Shown here: positions 42,236 through 50,015 of the stretch, in pieces
How positions within the stretch are numbered: position 1 is the first letter of the stretch
Layout: every line of letters begins with the position of its first letter
NCBI GenBank assembly: GCA_021324825.1
Contig: JAJPII010000023.1
Span: 115,972 to 179,971, forward strand
Direction of reading: 5' to 3'
DNA: 64,000 nucleotides
Source: Spartobacteria bacterium
GTDB lineage: Bacteria > Verrucomicrobiota > Verrucomicrobiia > Chthoniobacterales > Chthoniobacteraceae
Made by a program: the position numbers and the translations under genes
Notes under the pieces: model-generated
Told to the model about the DNA's origin: nothing
Database searches by the model: none
Seen by the model: only the letters and a program-made list of their open reading frames with translations

Positions 42236-43102
42236 TCAATCCCGGGAACGCCCCGTTATCGCATCGACGCTGTGCTCCGATATGATCTTTAACCCCTGCG
42301 CTGTCGGCACGATCTTCCAGGTATCGCGATATACGCCCCGCACCGCCGCTCCCGAGCGGCCCGCAAAAAACCACCGCCAGTTGAAAACCGCCGTCGCCCG
42401 CCACCCGAACACCGGGTCCGTGGTGGCGCTCATCTGCGGCACGACTTCATCCTTGAGGATGATCCGCCTCGGCCACTTCTGTGCCCAACCTTCCCTCTCA
42501 GCCTCGATGTTTCTCAACGAAGCGTGCGGCTTGTCATGGAAATCGACTTCCTCGGTATAATCGCCGAGTTGAGACTCCACCGGCCCCATCATCCTGGCCA
42601 GATGCGCCCGGATGAAGTCGGTGATCTCCGTCGCGGACGGCGGCGAAACATTGGGCGCCGCCTGAGCGGAAGGCGTTTCTCCCGCAGCCGTCGTCGACTT
42701 TATCGCCTGCGGCTCCACCGTCCCCCCTCCCGTCAATCTTCTGGCTTGTGTGGCACGCACCGCGGTCAATTGCCGCTCATCTTCGTCGCGCTGCGCCTCA
42801 GCTGTGTTCTTCGCCTGAAGCGCCAACTGCGCCTGGTTTTCCGCCGTCGCACGCGCCGATTCCGCCTGAGCCAGGCGTTCATTGCACGATTGGATTGCGG
42901 CATCTTTTTCGGTATAGGCGATATCGCGCTCCCTTTCGGCCATCTCCCGCCCGCGCCGGTCTGTCACAATTTGCTCGCGCTGGATCCCCAACCAAGTCGC
43001 GAGCACGAACAGGACGGCTGCCGTGCCGGTCGCGAGCGCCCATAGGACGCCTCGCAAAACGGCAGGTGAATCTTCACCAAGGGTGAGGTAACGGTTGTTC
43101 AT
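42236..43102 (-). CDS. Membrane-anchored coiled-coil protein with NTF2-like C-terminus
   Basis: A 288-residue protein. One transmembrane helix near residues 19-40 (GVLWALATGTAAVLFVLATW) is followed by a long coiled coil (MAERERDIAYTEKDAAIQSC) and a Pro/Ala linker. The last 110 residues (DFIRAHLARMMGPVE; GWRATAVFNWRWFFA; YRDTWKIVPTAQGLKIISEH) look like an NTF2/SnoaL-like fold. TM plus NTF2-like is also the layout of VirB8, but no VirB8 signature is seen and no other VirB gene is nearby. Confidence 0.6.
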   Translation of the reverse strand: MNNRYLTLGEDSPAVLRGVLWALATGTAAVLFVLATWLGIQREQIVTDRRGREMAERERDIAYTEKDAAIQSCNERLAQAESARATAENQAQLALQAKNTAEAQRDEDERQLTAVRATQARRLTGGGTVEPQAIKSTTAAGETPSAQAAPNVSPPSATEITDFIRAHLARMMGPVESQLGDYTEEVDFHDKPHASLRNIEAEREGWAQKWPRRIILKDEVVPQMSATTDPVFGWRATAVFNWRWFFAGRSGAAVRGVYRDTWKIVPTAQGLKIISEHSVDAITGRSRD

Positions 43103-43144
43103 GGGTAGTAGGTATTGTTGTGGATTTGATTTGAGTGAAACTGG

Positions 43145-43378
43145 TCAGCGTCCGATCTCGCGGACTTCGAGGCGGGCAAGCGCGGTTTGCACTGAGTTCC
43201 ATTGGAAGCGAACGCAGCGATGGCTAAGGCGGATCACCGGAATAACACGCCGTGCTACGAGGCATTCGATGCCCCGGCGTGTGAGCCGCAGGCGTTTGGC
43301 CAATTCGTCTTTCGTAAGCAGGTCTTGGCTGTCAGCCGTTCGGCGCGTCACCCGGTTTGTGTTCTTGTGTTCGTTCAT
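43145..43378 (-). CDS. Excisionase-type HTH protein
   Basis: A 77-residue protein with DLLTKDELAKRLRLTRRGIE as HTH_17 and VIPVIRLSHRCVRFQWNSVQ as wing and final helix. Such proteins act as excision factors or as repressors of transfer operons. It is the first gene of the minus-strand ParA/coupling operon and is divergent from the 43,540 gene. Confidence 0.8.
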   Translation of the reverse strand: MNEHKNTNRVTRRTADSQDLLTKDELAKRLRLTRRGIECLVARRVIPVIRLSHRCVRFQWNSVQTALARLEVREIGR

Positions 43379-43539
43379 GCGTTCGAAAATGTGCCGATAC
43401 GCTTAGACCGATTTCGCCAAATCGCATAGAGGCCAACGATTGCCTCTTTTCGCCGCGCACCGACATTTTCGGTCACAATGAATTGACACGGATGGACATG
43501 ACCGGACACGATTCGCCGCACCAAACGGAAAGGTCGTAT

Positions 43540-44490
43540 ATGGCAAATCCTAAAAGCACAGCAATGAAGGTCGCCGCGCGAAGGCCCCGCAGAACCCGAA
43601 ACGTCGAACTCACTGCCGAAGAGCTAAAGTCGCTCATTCAAATATGGAGAGACTACGACGGCGGCACCAAGGCCTTCGCCGAGAAAATGGCTGAGGTAGA
43701 AAATCCCGCGGCTGCAAATTCAAGAGAGGCTGATCTCACCAACGCAATTGCCGCGAAGAAGCGGTCGCTGCACAGGATCGAGGATCAGGACACCGGAGTA
43801 TCAGAGGACATTTTCAAAACGATTGCCAGTGTTCTTAAAATGACCACGAAGCAGTTGAAGGTTCAGCTTTCCGTTCCCGCTCCCGACAAAGCAATTTCGG
43901 GATTAATCGGCCCTTGGATCACCGACGAGAAGGTGCTCGCTGAATATCGAAGGGTTTACTATGGCTACTACATCACCAAACAGGGCACCGATTATTTCTG
44001 GATGCACCACTCGATTGATTTCTCCACGCCTTACAAAGGCTGTCTCCATACGACGAAGAATTACGGGATCGACCGCCCGATCTACTACAAGATCTACGCT
44101 TATATATTTCGGCAAATGCTTGTCGCTATAACTCAAAGCGACGAAGAACGGAATCAGCTGGAATCCCTGGGCATCTATCACGACTTTCGTCGTCCCATCC
44201 GGGAGCATGTCGGCCATTCCGGGATTCACTTGAACGAAGACTGGAACGGGGATTTCGGCGTCGGCGCATCGATTCTTCTCCGGCAGCCCTTGCCAGGTAT
44301 CGATCAAGAAGGCCGGCAGAGTCCCGCCATTTGCAAAAAACTGACCGAGTACTGGAGAAATCTCGATGGGGAACGCTGTAATCGACTCCTCAGTTTGTTT
44401 GGGTATGGCCCATTTTCTCCTTCACCGAGCGGCGGTCCATTTTGGGAAGCCGTAGCGCCCGGTCGGAGGCAGACAAGGAGGCAGCGCTGA
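43540..44490 (+). CDS. Hypothetical protein with N-terminal regulatory-like part
   Basis: A 316-residue protein starting at ATG 43,540 with AAAGG upstream. The N-terminal 110 residues (LTAEELKSLIQIWRDYDGGT; IFKTIASVLKMTTKQLKVQL) could be a degenerate HTH that counts as a Cro-like domain. The middle (YYGYYITKQGTDYFWMHHSI) has a beta-rich effector-like pattern. No family is recognised. It may regulate the divergent transfer operon or be cargo. Confidence 0.5.
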   Translation: MANPKSTAMKVAARRPRRTRNVELTAEELKSLIQIWRDYDGGTKAFAEKMAEVENPAAANSREADLTNAIAAKKRSLHRIEDQDTGVSEDIFKTIASVLKMTTKQLKVQLSVPAPDKAISGLIGPWITDEKVLAEYRRVYYGYYITKQGTDYFWMHHSIDFSTPYKGCLHTTKNYGIDRPIYYKIYAYIFRQMLVAITQSDEERNQLESLGIYHDFRRPIREHVGHSGIHLNEDWNGDFGVGASILLRQPLPGIDQEGRQSPAICKKLTEYWRNLDGERCNRLLSLFGYGPFSPSPSGGPFWEAVAPGRRQTRRQR

Positions 44491-44546
44491 AACGGGCGAG
44501 CGAAGATCGGGCTTTCCCGCGCAGAACACCCCTTTCAGACGATAAA

Positions 44547-44573
44547 TGAACCAGAATGGGGTATTCTGGTTCA
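44547..44573. promoter_or_regulatory. dif-like recombination site 1
   Basis: 27 bp made of TGAACCAGAAT, a 5-bp centre GGGGT, and ATTCTGGTTCA, the arms being perfect inverted repeats. This is the 11+spacer+11 plan of Xer/tyrosine recombinase core sites. The partner, in inverted orientation, lies at 45,984-46,010 inside the start of a small tyrosine recombinase gene. Confidence 0.65.
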
Positions 44574-44656
44574 CGGTTCGAGATGCTAGCGCCGCCCCGC
44601 CGTTTCGCAAGCAGATTCATCGGCAAAATTTGGCATCATCGGCGAAGTCGATTCCG

Positions 44657-45085
44657 TTACTTCGGTGTTTTCAGGAGGGAGGCGACCTTCGGGCCGAATT
44701 GCGCGAAGTGGCCGGTATTCCACGTGTAAAGCGCCGCCGCCCGCGCCTTGAGGGCGCAAGCCGCCAGATGCGCGTCGTAGATCGCGCCGCCCGCCACACC
44801 CAATTCCGCGAAGGTTTCCAACGCCTTTGCATACTCGTCACCGGTTAGCGCCACGAGAGTCAGACGTTCCCGGACATTTCCGATGAAAAGCATGGCCTGC
44901 TCGCTGCCGATCCTGTGCTTACCCGGCATTCGGGTCAGAACCGAATATACTTCCAGGAGGCTGTGACCCGCGCAGCAGGCGTCCTTTTTATCGAACCGAG
45001 TCAAGAGGTTTAGGCTTGGCGCATGATGGACATGATCCCCGTAGAACGCAGCTACCAAAACCGAGGTGTCGAGAAATGCTTTCAC
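44657..45085 (-). CDS. vapC: VapC-type PIN-domain toxin
   Basis: A 142-residue PIN nuclease. Acidic residues: Asp6 (FLDTSVLVAAF), Glu in HSLLEVYSVL, Asp in GGAIYDAHLAA, and a C-terminal YTWNTGHFAQFGP. VapC toxins cleave tRNA or other RNA when the antitoxin is degraded. Its start overlaps the stop of the AbrB-type antitoxin gene (ATGA). The pair sits in a cassette bounded by two recombination sites. Confidence 0.9.
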   Translation of the reverse strand: MKAFLDTSVLVAAFYGDHVHHAPSLNLLTRFDKKDACCAGHSLLEVYSVLTRMPGKHRIGSEQAMLFIGNVRERLTLVALTGDEYAKALETFAELGVAGGAIYDAHLAACALKARAAALYTWNTGHFAQFGPKVASLLKTPK

Positions 45086-45357
45086 GCCTCCGCTCCGAGA
45101 TTATGCAAATCGCGCTCAGCGCGAATTTGATCCAGCACGCTTTCGGTTTCCAGCAAATCGAGCGGCTGGCCGATACGAAAGACCCAAACGCCTTTTTCTT
45201 TGGCAAGGGGTGCGGCGGCGCGCACCGGTCGCAAGGTGATGCTTTCACCGACGGCTTCAAGGTCGAGCGCGTCGCCCGGAGACAGGTCGAGGGCATCGCG
45301 CAACGGCTTCGGAATAACGACGCGGCCCGCGCTGTCGATGGTAATTTGTGTCGTCAT
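45082..45357 (-). CDS. vapB: AbrB/SpoVT-type antitoxin of the VapBC pair
   Basis: A 91-residue protein. The swapped-hairpin DNA-binding domain is TTQITIDSAGRVVIPKPLRD followed by ALDLSPGDALDLEAVGESIT; the C-terminal tail (DQIRAERDLHNLGAEA) would wrap the toxin. The start is ATG 45,357; the longer open frame upstream overlaps the recombinase gene and is rejected. A palindrome at 45,384-45,404 lies just before it and is the probable autoregulatory operator. Confidence 0.9.
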   Translation of the reverse strand: MTTQITIDSAGRVVIPKPLRDALDLSPGDALDLEAVGESITLRPVRAAAPLAKEKGVWVFRIGQPLDLLETESVLDQIRAERDLHNLGAEA

Positions 45358-45383
45358 AATGGCATTATACACTGGTAAATCCC

Positions 45384-45404
45384 ATTTGTAAATGCCATAC
45401 AAAT
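45384..45404. promoter_or_regulatory. Palindromic operator candidate of vapBC
   Basis: ATTTGTA and TACAAAT, 7 bp apart, 27 bp upstream of the vapB start. A third related word (AAATGCC) repeats around it. AbrB-type antitoxins usually bind such sites. Confidence 0.6.
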
Positions 45405-45416
45405 GCCTGAAATGCC

Positions 45417-46001
45417 TTACCAAAGCCGCTTCGCCAAGGCACGTTCTTCCTCGCCCAGCACATCCAGATAAATCGCTGTCGTTTCGATGCGAGCGTGGCC
45501 GAGCCATTTTTGTATGGTCGTCAGGGGAATCTTGACCGCAACGCATGCGACACCGTGACCGTGGCGAAGTCCTTTCGGACAGGCCATGCCGCCGACGATC
45601 CTCGCTTTTTTCATCGTCGCCTTGACCAAGCGGTAAGCGGTCGGACGGGAGAACTTCCAAAGACGCTCGTCTGGGCCTTTCCCCTCCATAAGAGAACCGA
45701 GAATGGCGGTCAGTTCAGCGGGCACAGGCACGGCACGGAAGCATCCGGTCTTTCGTCGCTTGAGCGTCTCGAAGGTGATCGCGTCGTTCGCCAGATCGAC
45801 TCGCCCTGCCACAAGATTCAATCCCTCGGAGATCCTGCACCCGGTGTAGAAAAGACAGAGCAGGAAGGCCTTTCGTGAGGGGTCTGTCGCAGCCCCGATA
45901 GCGCGGTGGAAGGCCTTCCGCTCCTGACGATTTAGGTATTTCCGATTCCCGCTCCGATCAAACACGCCCGCCTCCGTTGCCGGTGAACCAGAATACCCCA
46001 T
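45417..46001 (-). CDS. Small tyrosine recombinase
   Basis: A 194-residue protein consisting only of a catalytic domain: Arg in LFYTGCRISEGLNL, HxxR-like box GLRHGHGVAC, QKWLGHARIETT, and nucleophile Tyr in TAIYLDVLG. It lacks the N-terminal core-binding domain of Xer-type enzymes. The first ATG (46,001) lies inside the dif-like site 2, so the first residues (MGYSGSPATEAGVFD) are encoded by the site; a GTG 13 codons later is an alternative start. Its likely job is recombination at the two flanking sites. Confidence 0.85.
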   Translation of the reverse strand: MGYSGSPATEAGVFDRSGNRKYLNRQERKAFHRAIGAATDPSRKAFLLCLFYTGCRISEGLNLVAGRVDLANDAITFETLKRRKTGCFRAVPVPAELTAILGSLMEGKGPDERLWKFSRPTAYRLVKATMKKARIVGGMACPKGLRHGHGVACVAVKIPLTTIQKWLGHARIETTAIYLDVLGEEERALAKRLW

Positions 46002-46010
46002 TCTGTGTCA
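45984..46010. promoter_or_regulatory. dif-like recombination site 2 (inverted to site 1)
   Basis: TGAACCAGAAT, centre ACCCC, then ATTCTGTGTCA. The centre is the reverse complement of that of site 1 (GGGGT), so the two sites face each other. One arm has two mismatches. It overlaps the start codon of the small recombinase. Confidence 0.62.
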
Positions 46011-46033
46011 TGCAAACAAAAACAATAAACACT

Positions 46034-46261
46034 ATGACAATCCATAAAATCATTGGAGCAGACGGTCCGAGAGACCGGATGCTTTGCCGCGGTGGCGGCT
46101 GTCCCGCTGCCATCCTCACCGAAGAGGGCGACCTCTTCATCCAGGGTTATGTTCCATCGACTGCCGAGCGCAGCCACCTGTCCGAGCCGGTCGGCGAAGA
46201 CTTCGTGAAAATGCCACGCGAGGTATTCGAAAAGATCGCCCGCCAGGTTCTTAACTCCTGA
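46034..46261 (+). CDS. Small conserved Cys-containing protein
   Basis: A 75-residue protein starting at ATG 46,034. The central part (CRGGGCPAAILTEEGDLFIQ followed by GY) is similar in layout to small proteins found beside HTH regulators in many genomes. The paired Cys could bind a metal. Function unknown. It lies just outside recombination site 2 and converges with the next gene, overlapping it by 11 bp. Confidence 0.6.
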   Translation: MTIHKIIGADGPRDRMLCRGGGCPAAILTEEGDLFIQGYVPSTAERSHLSEPVGEDFVKMPREVFEKIARQVLNS

Positions 46262-46718
46262 GGCGTTTCATCGCCGGTTTCGGCGTCTTATGCCCGGCCT
46301 CGTTAAGGATGTCATTGACCGACTCCTGAAACGAGGCCGGGTAAAATTTACCGCATTTCTTCCAAAGACGGCGCATGTTGTTCATCTGCATCATGTCCCG
46401 GAAATCAATCTCGAGGCTGTCGCGCACATCTCGCTTGAAACCGCCGCTTCTGCTTAGGGCATCGAACAGGCAGAATTGATTCAGCCATAACTGCAAATAG
46501 TACGTTTCGATCTTGGGATCGACGTCCTCGGCATCTTCCAAGACCTTGAATAATTCGGGATTCGAAAATCCGAGCGTAAGCAATTCGCGATTCACGGCTT
46601 GAAGTTGGATTTGCGACTCTATTTTCCGCTGCCGATTGCCGTCGCGCATTTGCCAGGCGACTAACAGGAAGCCCGCAAGTGTCACCAGCGTATCGGGTGT
46701 GATCTTCCACTCGAACAT
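46251..46718 (-). CDS. Membrane-anchored hypothetical protein
   Basis: 155 residues from ATG 46,718 (a TTG at 46,730 is in frame). An N-terminal hydrophobic helix (TPDTLVTLAGFLLVAWQMRD) precedes a soluble helical part (YYLQLWLNQFCLFDALSRSG; DFRDMMQMNNMRRLWKKCGK). Similar one-helix proteins are common small cargo genes. Function unknown. Confidence 0.55.
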   Translation of the reverse strand: MFEWKITPDTLVTLAGFLLVAWQMRDGNRQRKIESQIQLQAVNRELLTLGFSNPELFKVLEDAEDVDPKIETYYLQLWLNQFCLFDALSRSGGFKRDVRDSLEIDFRDMMQMNNMRRLWKKCGKFYPASFQESVNDILNEAGHKTPKPAMKRLRS

Positions 46719-46824
46719 CGCCACCGCCAAGGGCCGTTAAAGCCGGCCGATAAAGATTCCAAGTTCCCGAGAGTATCCTGCTCTCAATTTGGAAGCAAGG
46801 TGGGGCCGCGCCGAAAATGCGAGC

Positions 46825-47139
46825 ATGCTGAAAACGGCCCATGGCCCTCTTTCTCGGATATTTTGCGAGCACATCCGAATGCTCCGGGGCCGCGCGGACA
46901 TGACGCAGCGGGATTTGGCAGTGGCCTTGGGACGCGAACACGGCTTGGTCGCGCGCATCGAGCTTGGAGAACGGCGCGTGGACTTCGCCGAGGCTTACCA
47001 ACTGTTCCTGGCACTCGGGGCCAATCCAAACACCGAGGCAGACAGTCTGATGACGAAGTTCGCCGCCTCACCCGCAACATTGCCCGATAGGGCCTTGCAA
47101 TTTACTCAACGGATCGAGCGAAAATACTCAGTCCGTTGA
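46825..47139 (+). CDS. XRE-type HTH regulator
   Basis: 104 residues from ATG 46,825. The HTH is MLRGRADMTQRDLAVALGRE followed by HGLVARIELGERRVDFAEAY. It probably regulates neighbouring element genes. The longer frame starting at TTG 46,789 is less likely. It ends 33 bp before the convergent Fic gene. Confidence 0.8.
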   Translation: MLKTAHGPLSRIFCEHIRMLRGRADMTQRDLAVALGREHGLVARIELGERRVDFAEAYQLFLALGANPNTEADSLMTKFAASPATLPDRALQFTQRIERKYSVR

Positions 47140-47171
47140 GTCTTGCTATTTCCGTCCATGGAGGCTCGCAG

Positions 47172-48254
47172 TCAACCGCGCACACGGTAACGCGTCGCGC
47201 GGCCTTGCCCAAGCTGTTCGATCTTGTTCATATCGAGCAGCTTTTTGATGATCTGCTCGACCGTTCTCGGCGCGATACCGAGCGCATCTATCGCATCTCC
47301 GCGGCTGAATTGTTTTCCAGGAATCCCTTGCGCCCAATTCCAGAGAGCCAATTGCTTTTCCGAAAGCAGATATTCGAACTGATCGCTTTCGAGAAGCGCT
47401 TGCGCCGATTTTGCCTGACGCCGGAAAATGCCGAAGATGTATGTCAGCCACGGCGTCACGTCTTCGGTCTTTGTATTCCAGGTCCTCTGTGTCTTGCTGA
47501 GGGTCAGGTAATATTCGGCCTTCGTTTCCTCGATGAGTTTCTCATGCGAGACCAGCGAGGCGAACGTGTAACCGCCTTGGAGCAGCATGAGATTGGTCAG
47601 CAGCCGGCTCGTGCGCCCATTGCCGTCCTGAAATGGATGAATGGCCAGATACTCGAAAATGAAATTGGCGATGAGGATGAGCGGGTGCCGGAATTTTTCC
47701 GTCTGCGCCCAGCCGTACCACGCGATCAATTCATCCATCTCTTTTTTTGTGAGGTGAGGGGGTGTCGGCTCGAAAATAACGCCAACGACTTTTCCCGACC
47801 GGTCTTTCGCTTCTACGCGGTTCGGGCCGAACTTGTACCGCCCCTTGTGGCCTTCGTCCTTTTCGCTATAGACCAGCAGATCTCTGTGGAGTTGCAGAAT
47901 CTGGTTCTCGGTTATCGGGATGTCCCGGTAATTCTCGAAAATGCGCTCCAGCATTTCGATGTAACCGCCGACTTCCTGCTCATCCCGCGTCCTGAACGGC
48001 TTGATGCGCATCTTGCGGTAGAGCGCCTCCACTTGCACGTCGCTCAGGCGATTGCCCTCAATGCGGTTCGATGCGCCGGTCGAGGTGACGATCACCGAGT
48101 GCGTCAGGCGTTCAACCGTCTGCGGAAGAAGCATGTTGGTCAGTACGTAGGTACTCTTTACCGCGTCGATTTCCGCGATCGCGCTATAGAGGGCTTCCGC
48201 CGCCGCCGGGGACAGCAGCAGCCTTTTGCTCAATCTGAAATCCTGCCACTTCAT
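47172..48254 (-). CDS. Fic-domain AMPylase with C-terminal winged helix
   Basis: A 360-residue protein. The Fic active motif is HPFQDGNGRTSR. The N-terminal inhibitory helix holds the class II motif STGASNRIEGN (S/T..E.N), which blocks the ATP site in the resting state. The last 60 residues (FSRGDAIDALGIAPRTVEQI; KLLDMNKIEQLGQGRATRYR) form a winged helix. Fic enzymes transfer AMP to Tyr, Ser or Thr of target proteins. Tandem decamer repeats just upstream could be bound by its own winged helix. Confidence 0.92.
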   Translation of the reverse strand: MKWQDFRLSKRLLLSPAAAEALYSAIAEIDAVKSTYVLTNMLLPQTVERLTHSVIVTSTGASNRIEGNRLSDVQVEALYRKMRIKPFRTRDEQEVGGYIEMLERIFENYRDIPITENQILQLHRDLLVYSEKDEGHKGRYKFGPNRVEAKDRSGKVVGVIFEPTPPHLTKKEMDELIAWYGWAQTEKFRHPLILIANFIFEYLAIHPFQDGNGRTSRLLTNLMLLQGGYTFASLVSHEKLIEETKAEYYLTLSKTQRTWNTKTEDVTPWLTYIFGIFRRQAKSAQALLESDQFEYLLSEKQLALWNWAQGIPGKQFSRGDAIDALGIAPRTVEQIIKKLLDMNKIEQLGQGRATRYRVRG

Positions 48255-48260
48255 ACGAGA

Positions 48261-48330
48261 GATTATAGGAGATTATGTGAGCACAATCAATATCCCTGTT
48301 TTCGCTGCAGGATTATGTGAGATTGTGTGA
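48261..48330. promoter_or_regulatory. Tandem decamer repeats upstream of fic
   Basis: GATTATAGGA-GATTATGTGA at 48,261-48,280 and GATTATGTGA-GATTGTGTGA at 48,311-48,330: two pairs of direct decamers 50 bp apart (five helical turns). A related GAGATTATATGAG occurs near 48,590. Likely operator. The rest of 48,331-48,699 holds no gene. Confidence 0.6.
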
Positions 48331-49089
48331 ATTCCATCCTCGTGTCTTTTGGCATTTGAGGGCCGCCCCGTTACCAGGGCGTCTCGCGGGTCAGGAATCG
48401 CCTTCAATTCCTTCGTCCGATCCTTGGAACGCGGCGCTACATGAAACTCTAGATCGAGCGCCGAGAGAACGGCAGAGGGGGCGCGATCTTGACTGCCGGG
48501 TTGCCGGTCTCGATAAAGGGAAATGGTCCTCCTGCCGCAGCCCTGCCTTTTTGTCCAACTTCTCCTGGCTCAGAGCCTTCGAAAGGCGAGATTATATGAG
48601 AACTCTTAGGAAGGCGGGCTTGCCTAGAAGTTCCGTATTGCCTCCCTACATGACAGTTGATAAGAATGGCCACATTCCTACAAGATTTCTTCACCTTCCA
48701 TGAAAAAAGAAGTCGATATTTTAGACGCGACTCCGTCGAAGAGGCTCTTTCTTTCCATTATTGCTGACTACGACCTGAACAGGTCAATCTGTGAGCTCGT
48801 GGACAATGGGCTCGACGTGTGGGTCAGGGGAGCAAAGACCAAGGCGACAACCATTCACGTAACTCTTGATAAGCAGCAGCAGACCATAGTGGTAGAAGAC
48901 AATGCAGGCGGTTTACCCAAAGCGGAATTACACTACATCATTGGGCCAGGACAAACAGGATCAAAACCGACGGAAGAAACGATCGGCATTTTTGGCGTGG
49001 GGACCAAGCGAGCTGTGGTCGCTCTCGCGCAAGACATCAAAATTCGAACCCGCCATCTGAAAGAAAAGACATTTTGCTGTGTTGAAATC

Positions 49090-50015
49090 ATTTTCGCCGT
49101 GAGAGGCCCTCTACCTGAAGAGGGTGTAAGCCAGAACCCGAATGGAGGCTTCCTTGAGCAGATTATTGTCTTTTCTGGCGGTGAGCGCGGATCCGGTCAT
49201 GCGTTTGAGACCGCTGAAGAAGGACTCGATATGCCAGCGCCTCCCGTAACCGCAGGATTTCATGCGTCGGCTGGTCATTTGCGGCCGATACTCTCCGCCC
49301 AAGGTGCCATCGGCGCGGCGACACACCGGCTTAATGACGCTCTCAACACCCCACTCCTCGCGACAGGCGGCGTGGATCCAATCCGCGTCGTAGCCCGCAT
49401 CAGCAAACAGCCGTTGAGGCAGGCACTCGCCAGGCATTTCCAAGCTTTTGTCCAGAAGTTCTCCGGCCTCGCACTTGTCATTGGTCGGCCCCCATCCAGT
49501 CACCAAGCCCAAAGGCAAAAGCGCTCCGCACACCACCGTCATCGAGAGCTTTACCCAACGCCGCCTCTGGCGACCCGAGCGAGTGACAAAGTGCGCGCTG
49601 GCAGTGCTCGTCTCCATGCCTGTGGCATCCATCGCTATCTCCCGCTCTTCTTGCGGGGTGGTGCGCCTGCCCAAAGCCGCCTGGCCTATCCTGGCGATGA
49701 TCGCGTCGGCGATGGCCAGCACCTCGCTACGAGCGCTGAACTTTTGCAGTGTGGTGTAATGCGGCAGTTTTTCCTCCATACCCAAGGCCTCCCGCAGCCT
49801 CGCATGGCCGCCCAAAAGGTCCACCAGTCCGCGGTAAGTGGTCTTCAAATACGCCCGCAATATCAGGCAGGCCATCAGCTGCTTCTGCGTGAAGTCGTGC
49901 CGGCTCTTATACGAGCCATAGTCGCTCATATATTTGCCACTCAAATTCATCGCAAGGCTCGCCACACGTTCTACTTTGCTCCTCATCCTCCTTTGCTAAC
50001 CAAACCCTCTTTAAA
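49090..50015 (-). mobile_element. Insertion sequence (IS4/IS5-like), edges approximate
   Basis: About 0.9 kb containing one transposase, inserted in the GHKL ATPase gene. The edges are placed where the ATPase frames stop. A shared AGAGGG-type motif lies near both ends, but terminal repeats and a target duplication could not be fixed with certainty. Confidence 0.75.
49111..49986 (-). CDS. DDE transposase, IS4/IS5-like
   Basis: A 291-residue protein. Acidic triad: Asp in EIAMDATGMET, Asp in RLFADAGYDADW, Glu in GRRWHIESFFSGLKRMTG (the Y-x2-R/E region of Transposase_11). The N-terminal DUF772-like part (SGKYMSDYGSYKSRHDFTQK; GHARLREALGMEEKLPHYTT) is also typical. It appears intact and would move the element by cut-and-paste. 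Confidence 0.88.
   Translation of the reverse strand: MRSKVERVASLAMNLSGKYMSDYGSYKSRHDFTQKQLMACLILRAYLKTTYRGLVDLLGGHARLREALGMEEKLPHYTTLQKFSARSEVLAIADAIIARIGQAALGRRTTPQEEREIAMDATGMETSTASAHFVTRSGRQRRRWVKLSMTVVCGALLPLGLVTGWGPTNDKCEAGELLDKSLEMPGECLPQRLFADAGYDADWIHAACREEWGVESVIKPVCRRADGTLGGEYRPQMTSRRMKSCGYGRRWHIESFFSGLKRMTGSALTARKDNNLLKEASIRVLAYTLFR

Noticed and set aside
42236..43102. Calling the NTF2-like membrane protein VirB8
   Set aside because: The layout is similar but there is no VirB8 sequence signature and no other channel gene nearby.
47136..48320. 394-codon forward frame over the Fic gene
   Set aside because: The reverse strand encodes an unmistakable Fic protein; the forward frame has no family features.
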